A stretch of DNA of 64,000 nucleotides, taken from positions 32,770,796 to 32,834,795 of the forward strand of contig OV884012.1 of NCBI GenBank assembly GCA_930367205.1. Reading direction: 5' to 3'. Positions 26,496-37,700 of this stretch are shown here, piece by piece. Positions within the stretch are counted from its first letter, which is position 1; every line of letters starts with the position of its first letter. The notes below the pieces were generated by a model, which was given only the letters and a program-made list of their open reading frames with translations, was not told the origin of the DNA and did no database searches. Source of the DNA: Acanthosoma haemorrhoidale. Taxonomy: Eukaryota > Arthropoda > Insecta > Hemiptera > Acanthosomatidae. Made by a program: the position numbers and the translations under genes.

Positions 26496-29400
26496 CTATA
26501 TATGTGACAGGCCCACGGCCTTTGCAAATCTGAGGATACTGAATGGATCGATCAGTTCACATAGTTTGGGGTCTACAATGCGATCACTACCAAAGTGAAG
26601 GTATCGCTTTCTAGCTAAGTTATCACAGTCACATATTATATGACGTGCCGTTTCTCCCTCTTTCTTGCAGAATCTGCAGATTGGTGATCCCACTATCCCC
26701 AAATTAAAGAGGTGTTTATTTAACCGACAGTGACCTGTATAGAGTCCTGTCACACTTTTGAGTGTCCACCTGTCCATTGATAGAAGTGCTGAGCTTCTTC
26801 TCTTACAGGGTCCATCAAGAAACAGTTTCGAGTGTTCCTGTTTCTTAGTTTCTCTCCAAGAAAGTCTTGCCTTGTCCTCTAAAGCTAATTTTATACGCCT
26901 TTTAGCGTAGCTGAGGCTGATACCACATATGGGTTCAGGTGCAAGAGGTGTCTGTTCTGAGCCCACCCTTGCAAGGCCATCTGCCTTCTCATTGCCTGTG
27001 ATGCCTGTGTGTCCTGGCACCCAGTCGATTCTAACCTTATTGGCTAGCGAGAGTGTGTTTAAGTTGTTTTTACACTCCTCAACCAAATAAGATCTGGTCG
27101 TATAGCTTCTCAGGGCGCCAATGGCTGCCTGGCTATCCGTGAAAATTGTGATCAGTCTGTTTCTTACACCCTCCCCAATTAAGGTTTGGGTACAGACATT
27201 GATCGTCATCACTTCGGCCTGAAAGACCGAGGTGTGTCTACCTAAAGGAATAGAAATCCCAGATTCTGGTTTATCTTTCCTCCATATGCCGGCCCCTGAC
27301 CCGTTTTCTGTTAGTGAGCCGTCTGTATAGCAATTAATCCCATTACACAGTTTATGTGGTTTGGTCTTTGTGTTTTCCGCACAGTATAAAACGTCTGTGT
27401 GTTTCTTAACTTGTAGGTCAGAGTGCATTGACAGCACCTCGTCCTCATCAATTCTTCTGAACAAGTTCCCATGTCGCATGTGAGTCATGACTTTGGATCT
27501 TGTTCCTGATTTCGCAAGTCTGTAAGCCACGTTCAAGGCTTGCGCTTCTACTTCTATGTGCAGTGGATTCAAGTTCAATAAGACTTCCATTGCAGCAGTA
27601 GGAGTTGTACTCATGGCACCAGTGATCATGAGACATGAAAGCCTCTGTAATTTGCCAAGCAAAGTTCTATTTTTACTAATACTACCTCTGTGCCACCACA
27701 CCATAGAGGCATAGAGCACCATTGGTCTAACTGCTGCGGTATATAGCCAGAATAACATTCTGGGTTGTAGTCCCCAGGTCCTACCCACAGCCCTTTTACA
27801 TGCATAGAGGCATCGAAGTGCCTTCATAGTAGTATTCCTGATGTGTTTAGACCAGTCCAATTTTCTATCCAGAGTAACCCCTAGATGCTTTACCTCACTA
27901 CAAATGCTTACCTGTGTCCCCCCTATATAGGGTGGTCTAACTATAGCATTTCTTTTGTTAGTGAAGATACAGAGATTTATCTTCTGGGGATTGATTCCTA
28001 AACCATTCTTTTCACACCAATCCCTCAAAAGATCCATCGATGCGGAAAGCAACTCAGAAATGGTTTCTGAGAACTTGCCCCCTATGAGCACAGCAATGTC
28101 ATCAGCATATCCCTGTGCGTAGAACCCTGCAGAGTTTAGGTTTGTTAACAATGAGTCAACGACCAAACACCACAGTAATGGAGATAACACCCCTCCCTGT
28201 GGACATCCTCCCACTGGCTTCATCCACAGTTTGGTTTGTCCCAATTGTGATTGTAAAATCCTATTCTCTAGCATGGTGTTTATCCAGCTAGAGGCTAAGG
28301 AACTAATCCCCTTTCTTTCTAAGGCTGATGCCATAGTGTTATAGGGTGTGCGATCAAAGGCACCTTCTATATCAACAAAGATGCCTGCCATTATTTCTTT
28401 ATGAACTAGGGATCTCTCTATCCTGGAAACCAGGTGGTGGAGAGCAATTTCACAGGATTTTCCTGCCTGGTATGCGAATTGAGCGCTATGGAGCGGTCGT
28501 TCTACCAGTATTCCATCCCTAATATGTCTGTCTATGACCTTTTCCAAGGTCTTCATTAAAAATGAAGTCAGACATATTGGTCTGTAAGACTTGGGTTCGT
28601 CATAGGACTTCTTCCCAGGTTTTGGTATGTAACACACTTTTGCCATCCTCCAGCTTACTGGAATATAGCTCAGTGCCAAGCTTCCCCTTAACAAGGTAAG
28701 TATAAGGGGCCTAATTACTGGTAGGCCTTTTTGTAGCAAGGCTGGGAATATCCCATCAGTACCAGGTGATTTGAAAGGAGCAAAAGAATTAATTGCCCAC
28801 TCCACTCTTGCAGAATTGACAATTTTATTTGCTTCTGCCCAGTTACCCTTGCAACTAGTGTGTTCACAGTTGGTAGGGTCATTATTAATCGTATCCATCA
28901 GTCCGCAGCCAGGAAAATGTGCGCGCGCCAGGGCACCGAGGGTTCCCTCCTCAGAATCCGTATAGCCCCCTCCCACCCTGACGGAGCCCAATACTCCCCT
29001 GTCAGACTGCTTGGATAAGATCCTATTTACTCTAAACATGGAAGTTGTATCGTTTATTTCGCTACAAAATTTCTTCCACGCCCTTCTTTTAGCCTTTCTG
29101 ACTTCTTTGTGATAATCAGTGAGTGCACGTTTATAAGTGTCCCATCTGCCTGATCTTTTGGCCGCGTTAAAGAGTTTACGTGTAAGAGCTCTTAACTTGC
29201 CAAGTTCATTGTTCCACCAGGGACAGTTCCTGTTGGATCTAACATTACATACAGTGTTATTATCAGTGTATGACTTAATCATTGCCTCAGTCAATGTTGA
29301 GTTTAAATGTTCCAAATGCCAGTTGCTACTCACCACTCTAGGACAGCATTTGACCTCCTCCTCAAGCTGTGTATAGTAGGTTTCCCAGTTTGTAAGTTTG

Positions 29401-30095
29401 GGATTCCTATACACAGCTTCGGACGTGATGTTACCACTTAGATCAAATCTAATGTATCTATGATCTGAGCATGACTCTTCTTCAGAGACGTGCCAGCCTT
29501 TAACCCTTAGGCTTATAGTACGTGTGCTAAGGGTTATGTCAATGACCTCAGATCTGATTCTGTTGTTAAAAGTGGCAATATTGCCTCTGTTTAGAATGTC
29601 TAGGTCATTACTAGTTATGTACTCTACTAAACACTCACCTCTCTGGTTGTTGTTCTTGCTCCCCCAGAGCTGATGGTGAGCGTTCGCGTCAAGCGATGCT
29701 ATAAGCTCGCCCCTTAAGCCAGTCCCTTCCGTTAGCTTACTAAGTGCCTCGGTCGGGACTCTTTCTTCATATGGGAGGTAGACCGATGCAATCGTCAACC
29801 TCCCACCTTGATTTCCCTCGTTGAGGGCCATTTGAGCTGCTGCTAAATCTCTAGAACAATATTGCCATAGAGGCAGCATTTTAAGACTGCTCTTATGCAG
29901 GATACAGGCTCTGGCACGCTCGGGTACAGAAATAATCTCATACCCACGCATCGCCAGCCCCCCCATCCTGCCCTTATACAGGTAAGGTTCTTGTATTAGA
30001 ATAATATCAATATCCTTACCTCTCACATACTGCTGCAGAACACCACATGCTGCAATACAGTGGTGTAGATTAATTTGCAGCAGCCTCACCACCAT
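26496..30095 (-). CDS. LINE ORF2: endonuclease, reverse transcriptase and RNase H polyprotein
   Basis: 1199 aa, uninterrupted. Residues 1-220 are an apurinic-type endonuclease: QINL (N9), QEP (E36), SLDANAH (D136, N138), VIDIT (D186) and SDH (210-212). It nicks the target DNA. The reverse transcriptase covers about 430-745: FKSPGTDGIFP (441-451), SYRPICLTS (503-511), FVDIEGAFD (573-581, D575), GGCPQGGVLSPLLW (629-642), YADD (663-666) and KHLGVTLD (736-743). RNase H covers about 918-1045: CYTDGS (D925), QAE (E961), FTDSQ (D987), WVPGHTG (H1029) and EKAD (D1039), a complete catalytic set. A C-terminal motif CRFC, H1152, C1157 (C-X2-C-X8-H-X4-C, 1140-1157) is common in this part of LINE ORF2. 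The ATG lies two bases after the ORF1 stop. The protein should carry out target-primed reverse transcription in the nucleus. All active-site residues are present, so it could be functional. Confidence 0.95.
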   Translation of the reverse strand: MVVRLLQINLHHCIAACGVLQQYVRGKDIDIILIQEPYLYKGRMGGLAMRGYEIISVPERARACILHKSSLKMLPLWQYCSRDLAAAQMALNEGNQGGRLTIASVYLPYEERVPTEALSKLTEGTGLRGELIASLDANAHHQLWGSKNNNQRGECLVEYITSNDLDILNRGNIATFNNRIRSEVIDITLSTRTISLRVKGWHVSEEESCSDHRYIRFDLSGNITSEAVYRNPKLTNWETYYTQLEEEVKCCPRVVSSNWHLEHLNSTLTEAMIKSYTDNNTVCNVRSNRNCPWWNNELGKLRALTRKLFNAAKRSGRWDTYKRALTDYHKEVRKAKRRAWKKFCSEINDTTSMFRVNRILSKQSDRGVLGSVRVGGGYTDSEEGTLGALARAHFPGCGLMDTINNDPTNCEHTSCKGNWAEANKIVNSARVEWAINSFAPFKSPGTDGIFPALLQKGLPVIRPLILTLLRGSLALSYIPVSWRMAKVCYIPKPGKKSYDEPKSYRPICLTSFLMKTLEKVIDRHIRDGILVERPLHSAQFAYQAGKSCEIALHHLVSRIERSLVHKEIMAGIFVDIEGAFDRTPYNTMASALERKGISSLASSWINTMLENRILQSQLGQTKLWMKPVGGCPQGGVLSPLLWCLVVDSLLTNLNSAGFYAQGYADDIAVLIGGKFSETISELLSASMDLLRDWCEKNGLGINPQKINLCIFTNKRNAIVRPPYIGGTQVSICSEVKHLGVTLDRKLDWSKHIRNTTMKALRCLYACKRAVGRTWGLQPRMLFWLYTAAVRPMVLYASMVWWHRGSISKNRTLLGKLQRLSCLMITGAMSTTPTAAMEVLLNLNPLHIEVEAQALNVAYRLAKSGTRSKVMTHMRHGNLFRRIDEDEVLSMHSDLQVKKHTDVLYCAENTKTKPHKLCNGINCYTDGSLTENGSGAGIWRKDKPESGISIPLGRHTSVFQAEVMTINVCTQTLIGEGVRNRLITIFTDSQAAIGALRSYTTRSYLVEECKNNLNTLSLANKVRIDWVPGHTGITGNEKADGLARVGSEQTPLAPEPICGISLSYAKRRIKLALEDKARLSWRETKKQEHSKLFLDGPCKRRSSALLSMDRWTLKSVTGLYTGHCRLNKHLFNLGIVGSPICRFCKKEGETARHIICDCDNLARKRYLHFGSDRIVDPKLCELIDPFSILRFAKAVGLSHI

Positions 30096-30100
30096 GATCA
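30093..30100 (-). promoter_or_regulatory. ORF1 stop / ORF2 start junction TGATCATG
   Basis: On the minus strand ORF1 ends TGA, then TC, then the ORF2 ATG followed by GTGGTGAGG. The two ORFs are in different frames and separated by only two bases. No slippery heptamer was evident next to the stop. This layout fits termination-reinitiation for ORF2 translation, as reported for some other LINEs. That is inference. Confidence 0.6.
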
Positions 30101-31366
30101 GTGCCCGTCGGCCCCCGGAGGGCCACCCCGAGGCGGACGCCGGGAGACAGCGCCAAACCCAGGCCTCCCCATCACAGAGGGCCGAGACCCAGCGCGCCCC
30201 CCAGCCCCCGCCACGGGGCCACCCCCCGCAGCCGCCATAGTCATCGCCTTGGGGCCATCCTTAGGAGTTGGGAAATTCGTCGTAGCGATCCTCTTCGACT
30301 CCACCGCCTCAGGATCGCTCCTTGCCTCCTCCACCTTATCAGCCGGCTGCCTCTCCTGTACTACTTTCGGCGGCTTCTTCTTATCCAATACCCTGAGAGC
30401 GACCTTAGTGAACCCATAGTTCAGCTTGAGCTTCCGCTTCTCAAGGTATTCCATGCTAGTCTCTGGGGCAGACAGGATCGCAAAGAAGCCATGCTTCTCC
30501 ACCTTGGTGCCCAGGAGTCTCCATAATCTAATATCAGGTACCCTAGAGTTTTGGGTCCTGATCCTCTTCATGAAATGTTCTTCCAGAGGCATTTCTCCTG
30601 TAATGAAGGTTCCTACCTTCACGGTTTTATGAAGCTCCTCCACCTTTCCTACACGGAGCTCCAGTTCCCCACTGATGTTAAAATTGGGTACTATAATCGA
30701 CAACCAGTCCTTGGTCTCCTGGTTGTCGCAGATTATGACACAGGCTCCCACATGTGGGTAAATTCCACTGAATTCAGCCTGTGTCCCTTTCTCTTCTTCC
30801 AGCTGATCGACAAATTTCATCAGCTGGCCCTTCATTTCCTCGCAATTCTCCTTCGTCAGCTGAGTGGACGGATATCCGCTAGGGATAATCGCCACCCTGC
30901 TTCCTCCGGCAGCAATCGCGTAGGATGCAATACTAGCATCCCCACCCCTATGCCTCTTTGCCGTAGGCGCAGAGGTACCGGGTGAGGACCTAATCCTTTT
31001 CTCTGGAGCGCACCCAGACCCTGCCGTATTCCCGGACCCCGAAGGTCCTGGAAGTCCGGCTGGATCCTCAGGTGGCCCTCCAGCCAACATTGCCCTCCTC
31101 CACTTCTTTCTCTGGGCTCCAGAGAACTTGTGCTTGGAGGTCTCGCCTGCATCCTTGGATGCAGCGTCCCTACCAGGCGCCAAGCTCTCTGGCTCCATTA
31201 CCAGTCCGCTTACCTCCTCTACAAGCGTCGCAAGCGAGCTCATAGAGGCTTCGTTGTCCACTACCTCAGCGCCAAGGTCCATTGAAGGCCCCTGGGCTGA
31301 GTCCTCTCCGCTGATCAAGCTGACCAGCTCCTCCATGTCTTCATTATTAGTTGTTGTAGTACTCAT
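30098..31366 (-). CDS. LINE ORF1, Gag-like RNA-binding protein (DUF4780-like)
   Basis: A 422-aa protein starting at an ATG in the context AAAATATGA, the first ATG of a long open frame. Residues 1-75 are acidic and low in complexity. A basic patch KFSGAQRKKWRRAM (80-93) is followed by a Pro/Gly/Ser linker (95-142). A folded domain spans about 145-330 (SYAIAAGG, ..., VGACVIICD, ..., GTFITGEMP, ..., FFAILSAPE, ..., GFTKVALRVLD). Its spacing and the SGAQRKK patch recall DUF4780 proteins encoded by insect LINEs. The tail (370-422) is rich in Gly, Arg and Pro. I see no CCHC zinc knuckles, which many I and Jockey ORF1 proteins have. The likely role is to coat LINE RNA in the ribonucleoprotein particle. 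Coding is clear; the family name is from memory of motif style. The frame is uninterrupted. Confidence 0.85.
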   Translation of the reverse strand: MSTTTTNNEDMEELVSLISGEDSAQGPSMDLGAEVVDNEASMSSLATLVEEVSGLVMEPESLAPGRDAASKDAGETSKHKFSGAQRKKWRRAMLAGGPPEDPAGLPGPSGSGNTAGSGCAPEKRIRSSPGTSAPTAKRHRGGDASIASYAIAAGGSRVAIIPSGYPSTQLTKENCEEMKGQLMKFVDQLEEEKGTQAEFSGIYPHVGACVIICDNQETKDWLSIIVPNFNISGELELRVGKVEELHKTVKVGTFITGEMPLEEHFMKRIRTQNSRVPDIRLWRLLGTKVEKHGFFAILSAPETSMEYLEKRKLKLNYGFTKVALRVLDKKKPPKVVQERQPADKVEEARSDPEAVESKRIATTNFPTPKDGPKAMTMAAAGGGPVAGAGGRAGSRPSVMGRPGFGAVSRRPPRGGPPGADGH

Positions 31367-31699
31367 ATTTTGTTCCCACGAAAGCGGGGGAAGTTACTCT
31401 GCAGGTACTGCCCCCTCTCCCTGCAGAGGGCATTTAATACAATGAGGTGCGCCTGGTGCCCCAAGGGGGTCGATTAAAGACAGTGCATTTTTATACACCC
31501 CCTGCCATTCGGCCACAGCTCGAGCTCCTCTACACTTGGCTTGGGTGTTAAGGAGATCTCCACATGGATTTCATGGGGGAGATCCCGCCTCTGTCGTCCG
31601 CGAGTCCATCGGACTCCCCAGGGGGTACCACTTGGAGGTGACAGTAGGCGTTGGTAGGGATAGGTCAGACTGGGAGTTCACAAGCAGTGAGTAGGGCAG
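31367..31699 (-). promoter_or_regulatory. LINE 5' leader (presumed internal promoter region)
   Basis: A ~333-base leader lies before the ORF1 ATG, with no ORF of note. LINEs of this kind normally use an internal promoter at their 5' end. Such a long leader argues against 5' truncation. A TATAAAAA stretch (minus strand, 31495-31488) lies ~120 bases before the ATG and ~200 bases inside the element. It may be chance. I could not pick out a convincing initiator or downstream promoter element at the 5' end. Confidence 0.55.
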
Positions 31700-31711
31700 A
31701 GATTACATATA
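31700..31711. repeat. Target-site duplication, copy at the LINE 5' end
   Basis: AGATTACATATA follows the LINE 5' end (GTAGGGCAG on the plus strand), after which satellite sequence resumes with ACGCAAAACTAAATAC. It matches the copy at 26404-26415 exactly, and matches the uninterrupted site in other monomers. Confidence 0.9.
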
Positions 31712-34700
31712 ACGCAAAACTAAATACACACAGACACAATATCAACCATACAGACAGTTAATGACTACACACATTACAAACGATTGACATACTGATGTAG
31801 ATAAGATGGGAGCCAGTTTAGCAAAAAAACAGCCTGGCCAACATATACACCTGTAGGGACATTAAGAAAACGAAATGAGAATCGAAAGATGATTTTATTC
31901 ATTATTCGTTTTTTTCATGTTCCAAACGATTGGCCCGCAAGAAGGGGATCGGGGAACCGACTGTCCTGTTGGACAGGAGGAGACCCCCGGTTGCCAAGCG
32001 CCTACCACCACGTCCAGGACTTGTTCCTACGTGCGGGCAGGACATTTCTGTGTACTCAGAAATGACTAACGGTGGAGGCTAGGGGGGTAACGGGGCAGTA
32101 TATACACAGACGCTATTCCCACAATGGAACAACTTAATAGTTTAAGAATACGCAGCTTGATTGACGTCTTTTTATCAATTGGATTAAGTAGTAGAAACAA
32201 CAGACGACATAATACGCATAACTAAATACTTCTTCTTCTATAGGTTCCCCCTTTAGTGCCTCTCAGTGTAGGGAGCATCAAGCCGGGAATTCTATTCTTC
32301 GCTATTACCAGGTGATTTCCACGCTTGTCGGAGCCCTTTCGTATCGCCTTACTGAGTCGTTTATCGAAGCAGAGATAGGACATTCTAGGGCGACTCTAAG
32401 TCTTTTGCCATCAGGGACATATTCCATGGTCTTTGGAGGATCTCTGTGGTCATCGCATCCTGATAACATGGCCGAACCACTTTATCTGACGAGTTTCTAG
32501 GTGCTCCATTAGTAGGGCTGTCTGCAGTTCCTGACAATCTTTTTCATTACGATCTCGGTCTCTCCTTGTTCCTCCAATCATCCTTTACAGAAATTTAATT
32601 TCGGCAGCGGTGATTCTGCTCTTCGGTTAAATTTTTATTATCCCATTCTCAGCTCCATACAAAAGTATGGGCAGATATACTGTCTTGAAGATGTGTAGCT
32701 TCACATCTTTGCCTTCTTATCTCCAATCTACCACAGTGGGTAATATGTGGCACAACTGAACGGTTTCAGAATACGCAGCTTGATTGTCGTCTTTTTATAA
32801 ATGGGAGTAAGTAGTGTTAACAACAGATTACATATAACGCAAAACTAAATACACACAGACACAATATCAACCATACAGACAGTTAATGACTACACACATT
32901 ACAAACGATTGACATACTGATGTAGATAAGATGGGAGCCAGTTTAGCAAAAAAACAGCTTGGCCAACATATACACCTGTAGGGACATTAAGAAAACGAAA
33001 TGAGAATCGAAAGATGATTTTATTCTTTTTTCGTTTTTTTCATGTTCCAAACGATTGGCCCGCAAGAAGGGGATCGGGGAACCGACTGTCCTGTTGGACA
33101 GGAGGAGACCCCCGGTTGCCAAGCGCCTACCACAACGTCCAGGACTTGTTCCTACGTGCGGGCTGGACATTTCTGTGTACTCAGAAATGACTAACGGTGG
33201 AGGCTAGGGGGGTAACGGGGCAGTATATACACAGACGCTATTCCCACAATGGAACAACTTAATAGTTTAAGAATACGCAGCTTGATTGACGTCTTTTTAT
33301 CAATTGGATTAAGTAGTAGAAACAACAGACGACATAATACGCATAACTAAATACTTATTCTTCTATAGGTTCCCTCTTTAGTGCCTCTCAGTGTAGAGGA
33401 GCATCCAGCCGGGAATTCTATTCTTCGCTATTACCAGGTGATTTCCACGCTTGTCGGAGCCCTTTCGTTTCGCCTTACTGAGTCGTTTATCGAAGCAGAG
33501 ATAGGACATCCTAGGGTGACCCTAAGTCTTTTGCCATCAGGGACATATTCCATGGTCTTTGTAGGATCTCTGTGGTCATCGCATCCTGATAACATGGCCG
33601 AACCACTTTATCTGACGAGTTTCTAGGTACTCCATTAGTAGCGCTGTCTGCAGTTCCTGACAATTTTGTTCATTACGAGCTCGGTCTCTCTTTGTTCCTC
33701 CAATCATCCTTCACAGAAATTTAATTTCGGCAGCGGTGATTCTGCTCTTCGGTTAAATTTTTATTATCCAATTCTCAGCTCCATACAAAAGTATGGGCAG
33801 ATATACTGACTTAAAATGTGTAGCTTCACATCTTTGCCTACTTATCTCCTATCTACCACAGTGGGTAATATGTGGCACATATGAATGGTTTAAGAATACG
33901 CAGCTTGATTGACGTCTTTGTATAAATGGGAGTAAGTAGTGTTAACAACAGATTACATATAACGCAAAACTAAATACACACAGACACAATATCAACCATA
34001 CAGACAGTTAATGACTACACACATTACAAACGATTGACATACTGATGTAGATAAGATGGGAGCCAGTTTAGCAAAAAAACAGCTTGGCCAACATATACAC
34101 CTGTAGGGACATTAAGAAAACGAAATGAGAATCGAAAGATGATTTTATTCTTTTTTCGTTTTTTTCATGTTCCAAACGATTGGCCCGCAAGAAGGAGATC
34201 GGGGAACCGACTGTCCTGTTGGACAGGAGGAGACCCCCGGTTGCCAAGCGCCTACCACAACGTCCAGGACTTGTTCCTACGTGCGGGCTGGACATTTCTG
34301 TGTACTCAGAAATGACTAACGGTGGAGGCTAGGGGGGTAACGGGGCAGTATATACACAGACGCTATTCCCACAATGGAACAACTTAATAGTTTAAGAATA
34401 CGCAGCTTGATTGACGTCTTTTTATCAATTGGATTAAGTAGTAGAAACAACAGACGACATAATACGCATAACTAAATACTTATTCTTCTATAGGTTCCCT
34501 CTTTAGTGCCTCTCAGTGTAGAGGAGCATCCAGCCGGGAATTCTATTCTTCGCTATTACCAGGTGATTTCCACGCTTGTCGGAGCCCTTTCGTTTCGCCT
34601 TACTGAGTCGTTTATCGAAGCAGAGATAGGACATTCTAGGGCGACCCTAAGTCTTTTGCCATCAGGGACATATTCCATGGTCTTTGTAGGATCTCTGTGG

Positions 34701-37700
34701 TCATCGCATCCTGATAACATGGCCGAACCACTTTATCTGACGAGTTTTTAGGCGCTCCATTAGTAGGGCTGTCTGCAGTTCCTCACAATTTTTTTCATTA
34801 CGAGCTCGGTCTCACCTTGTTCCTCCAATCATCCTTTACAGAAATTTAATTTCGGCAGCGGTGATTCTGCTCTTCGGTTAAATTTTTATTATCTAATTCT
34901 CAGCTCCATACAAAAGTATGGGCAGATATACTGTCTTGAAGATGTGTAGCTTCACATCTTTGCCTTCTTATCTCCAATCTACCACAGTGGGTAATATGTG
35001 GCACAACTGAATGGTTTAAGAATACGCAGCTTGATTGACGTCTTTGTATAAATGGGAGTAAGTAGTGTTAACAACAGATTACATATAACGCAAAACTAAA
35101 TACACACAGACACAATATCAACCATACAGACAGTTAATGACTACACACATTACAAACGATTGACATACTGATGTAGATAAGATGGGAGCCAGTTTAGCAA
35201 AAAACAGCCTGCCCAACATATACACCTGTAGGGACATTAAGAAAACGAAATGAAAATCGAAAGACGATTTTATTCTTTTTTCGTTTTTTTCATGTTCCAA
35301 ACGATTGGCCCGCAAGAAGAGGATCGGGGAACCGACTGTCCTGTTGGACAGGAGGAGACCCCCGGTTGCCAAGCGCCTACCACCACGTCCAGGACTTGTT
35401 CCTACGTGCGGGCTGGACATTTCTGTGTACTCAGAAATGACTAACGGTGGAGGCTAGGGGGGTAACGGGGCAGTATATACACAGACGCTATTCCCACAAT
35501 AGAACAACTTAATAGTTTAAGAATACGCAGCTAGATTGACGTCTTTTATCAATTGGATTAAGTAGTAGAAACAACAGACGACATAATACGCATAACTAAA
35601 TACTTCTTCTTCTATAGGTCCCCCCTTTTGTGCCTCTCAGTGTAGAGGAGCATCCAGCCGGGAATTCTATTCTTCGCTATTACCAGGTGATTTCCACGCT
35701 TGTCGGAGCCCTTTCGTTTCGCCTTACTGAGTCGTTTATCGAAGCAGAGATAGGACATTCTAGGGCGACCCTAAGTCTTTTGCCATCAGGGACATATTCC
35801 ATGGTCTTTGTAGGATCTCTGTGGTCATCGCATCCTGATAACATGGCCGAACCACTTTATCTGACGAGTTTCTAGGAACTCCATTAGTAGCGCTGTCTGC
35901 AGTTCCTGACAATTTTGTTCATTACGAGCTCGGTCTCTCTTTGTTCCTCCAATCATCCTTCACAGAAATTTAATTTCGGCAGCGGTGATTCTGCTCTTCG
36001 GTTAAATTTTTATTATCCAATTCTCAGCTCCATACAAAAGTATGGGCAGATATACTGACTTAAAATGTGTAGTTTCACATCTTTGCCTACTTATCTCCTA
36101 TCTACCACAGTGGGTAATATGTGGCACATATGAATGGTTTAAGAATACGCAGCTTGATTGACGTCTTTGTATAAATGGGAGTAAGTAGTGTTAACAAAAG
36201 ATTACATATAACGCAAAACTAAATACACACAGACACAATATTAACCATACAGACAGTTAATGACTACACACATTACAAACGATTGACATACTGATGTAGA
36301 TAAGATGGGAGCCAGTTTAGCAAAAAAACAGCCTGGCCAACATATACACCTGTAGGGACTTTAAGAAAACGAAATGAGAATCGAAAGGTGATTTTATTCT
36401 TTTTTCGTTTTTTTCATGTTCCAAACGATTGGCCCGCAAGAAGGGGATCGGGGAACCGACTGTCCTGTTGGACAGGAGGAGACCCCCGGTTGCCAAGCGC
36501 CTACCACCACGTCCAGGACTAGTTCCTACGTGCGGGCCGGACATTTCTGTGTACTCAGAAATGACTAACAGTGGAGGCTAGGGGGGTAACGGGGCAGTAT
36601 ATACACAGACGCTATTCCCACAATGGAACAACTTAATAGTTTAAGAATACGCAGCTAGATTGACGTCTTTTTATCAATTGGATTAAGTAGTAGAAACAAC
36701 AGACGACATAATACGCATAACTAAATACTTCTTCTTCTATAGGTTCCCCCTTTAGTGCCTCTCAGTGTAGAGGAGCATCCAGCCGGGAATTCTATTCTTC
36801 GCTATTACCAGGTGATTTCCACGCTTGTCGGAGCCCTTTCGTTTCGCCTTACTGAGTCGTTTATCGTAGCAGAGATAGGACATTCTAGGGCGACCCTAAG
36901 TCTTTTGCCATCAGGGACATATTCCATGGTCTTTGTAGGATCTCTGTGGTCATCGCAACCTGATAACATGGCCGAACCACTTTATCTGACGAGTTTTTAG
37001 GCGCTCCATTAGTAGGGCTGTCTGCAGTTCCTCACAATTTTTTTCATTACGAGCTCGGTCTCACCTTGTTCCTCCAATCATCCTTTACAGAAATTTAATT
37101 TCGGCAGCGGTGATTCTGCTCTTCGGTTAAATTTTTATTATCTAATTCTCAGCTCCATACAAAAGTATGGGCAGATATACTGTCTTGAAGATGTGTAGCT
37201 TCACATCTTTGCCTTCTTATCTCCAATCTACCACAGTGGGTAATATGTGGCACAACTGAATGGTTTAAGAATACGCAGCTTGATTGACGTCTTTGTATAA
37301 ATGGGAGTAAGTAGTGTTAACAACAGATTACATATAACGCAAAACTAAATACACACAGACACAATATCAACCATACAGACAGTTAATGACTACACACATT
37401 ACAAACGATTGACATACTGATGTAGATAAGATGGGAGCCAGTTTAGCAAAAAACAGCCTGCCCAACATATACACCTGTAGGGACATTAAGAAAACGAAAT
37501 GAAAATCGAAAGACGATTTTATTCTTTTTTCGTTTTTTTCATGTTCCAAACGATTGGCCCGCAAGAAGAGGATCGGGGAACCGACTGTCCTGTTGGACAG
37601 GAGGAGACCCCCGGTTGCCAAGCGCCTACCACCACGTCCAGGACTTGTTCCTACGTGCGGGCTGGACATTTCTGTGTACTCAGAAATGACTAACGGTGGA

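Larger units (their letters stand above)
26416..31699 (-). mobile_element. Full-length non-LTR retrotransposon (LINE), I/LOA-type architecture
   Basis: A ~5,284-bp insertion on the minus strand, bounded by a 12-bp duplication AGATTACATATA. Order from its 5' end (31699) is: leader ~333 bp, ORF1, a two-base gap, ORF2, 3' UTR of ~80 bp, and an (AAT)n tail abutting the target site. Both ORFs are open, the duplication is perfect and the flanks rejoin into a normal monomer. This is how a target-primed retrotransposon inserts. Endonuclease, RT and RNase H in one ORF2 plus a TAA/AAT-type tail point to the I/LOA group, rather than Jockey (poly-A, usually no RNase H) or RTE. This clade call is an inference from domain order. 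It is the only copy in the window. Confidence 0.93.

Noticed and set aside
26380..26598. Plus-strand 72-codon frame crossing the LINE/satellite junction
   Set aside because: It spans the insertion junction and the ORF2 3' end in antisense, so it is a chance frame.
30101..30526. Plus-strand open frames of 98-144 codons over ORF1
   Set aside because: Antisense shadows of the Pro/Gly/Arg-rich, GC-rich ORF1; no domain and no independent start support.
26416..31699. LINE as a site-specific satellite or telomere element (TRAS/SART-like)
   Set aside because: Only one insertion is seen, the target is not a telomeric repeat, and the ORF2 has an RNase H domain. Site specificity cannot be claimed from one copy.
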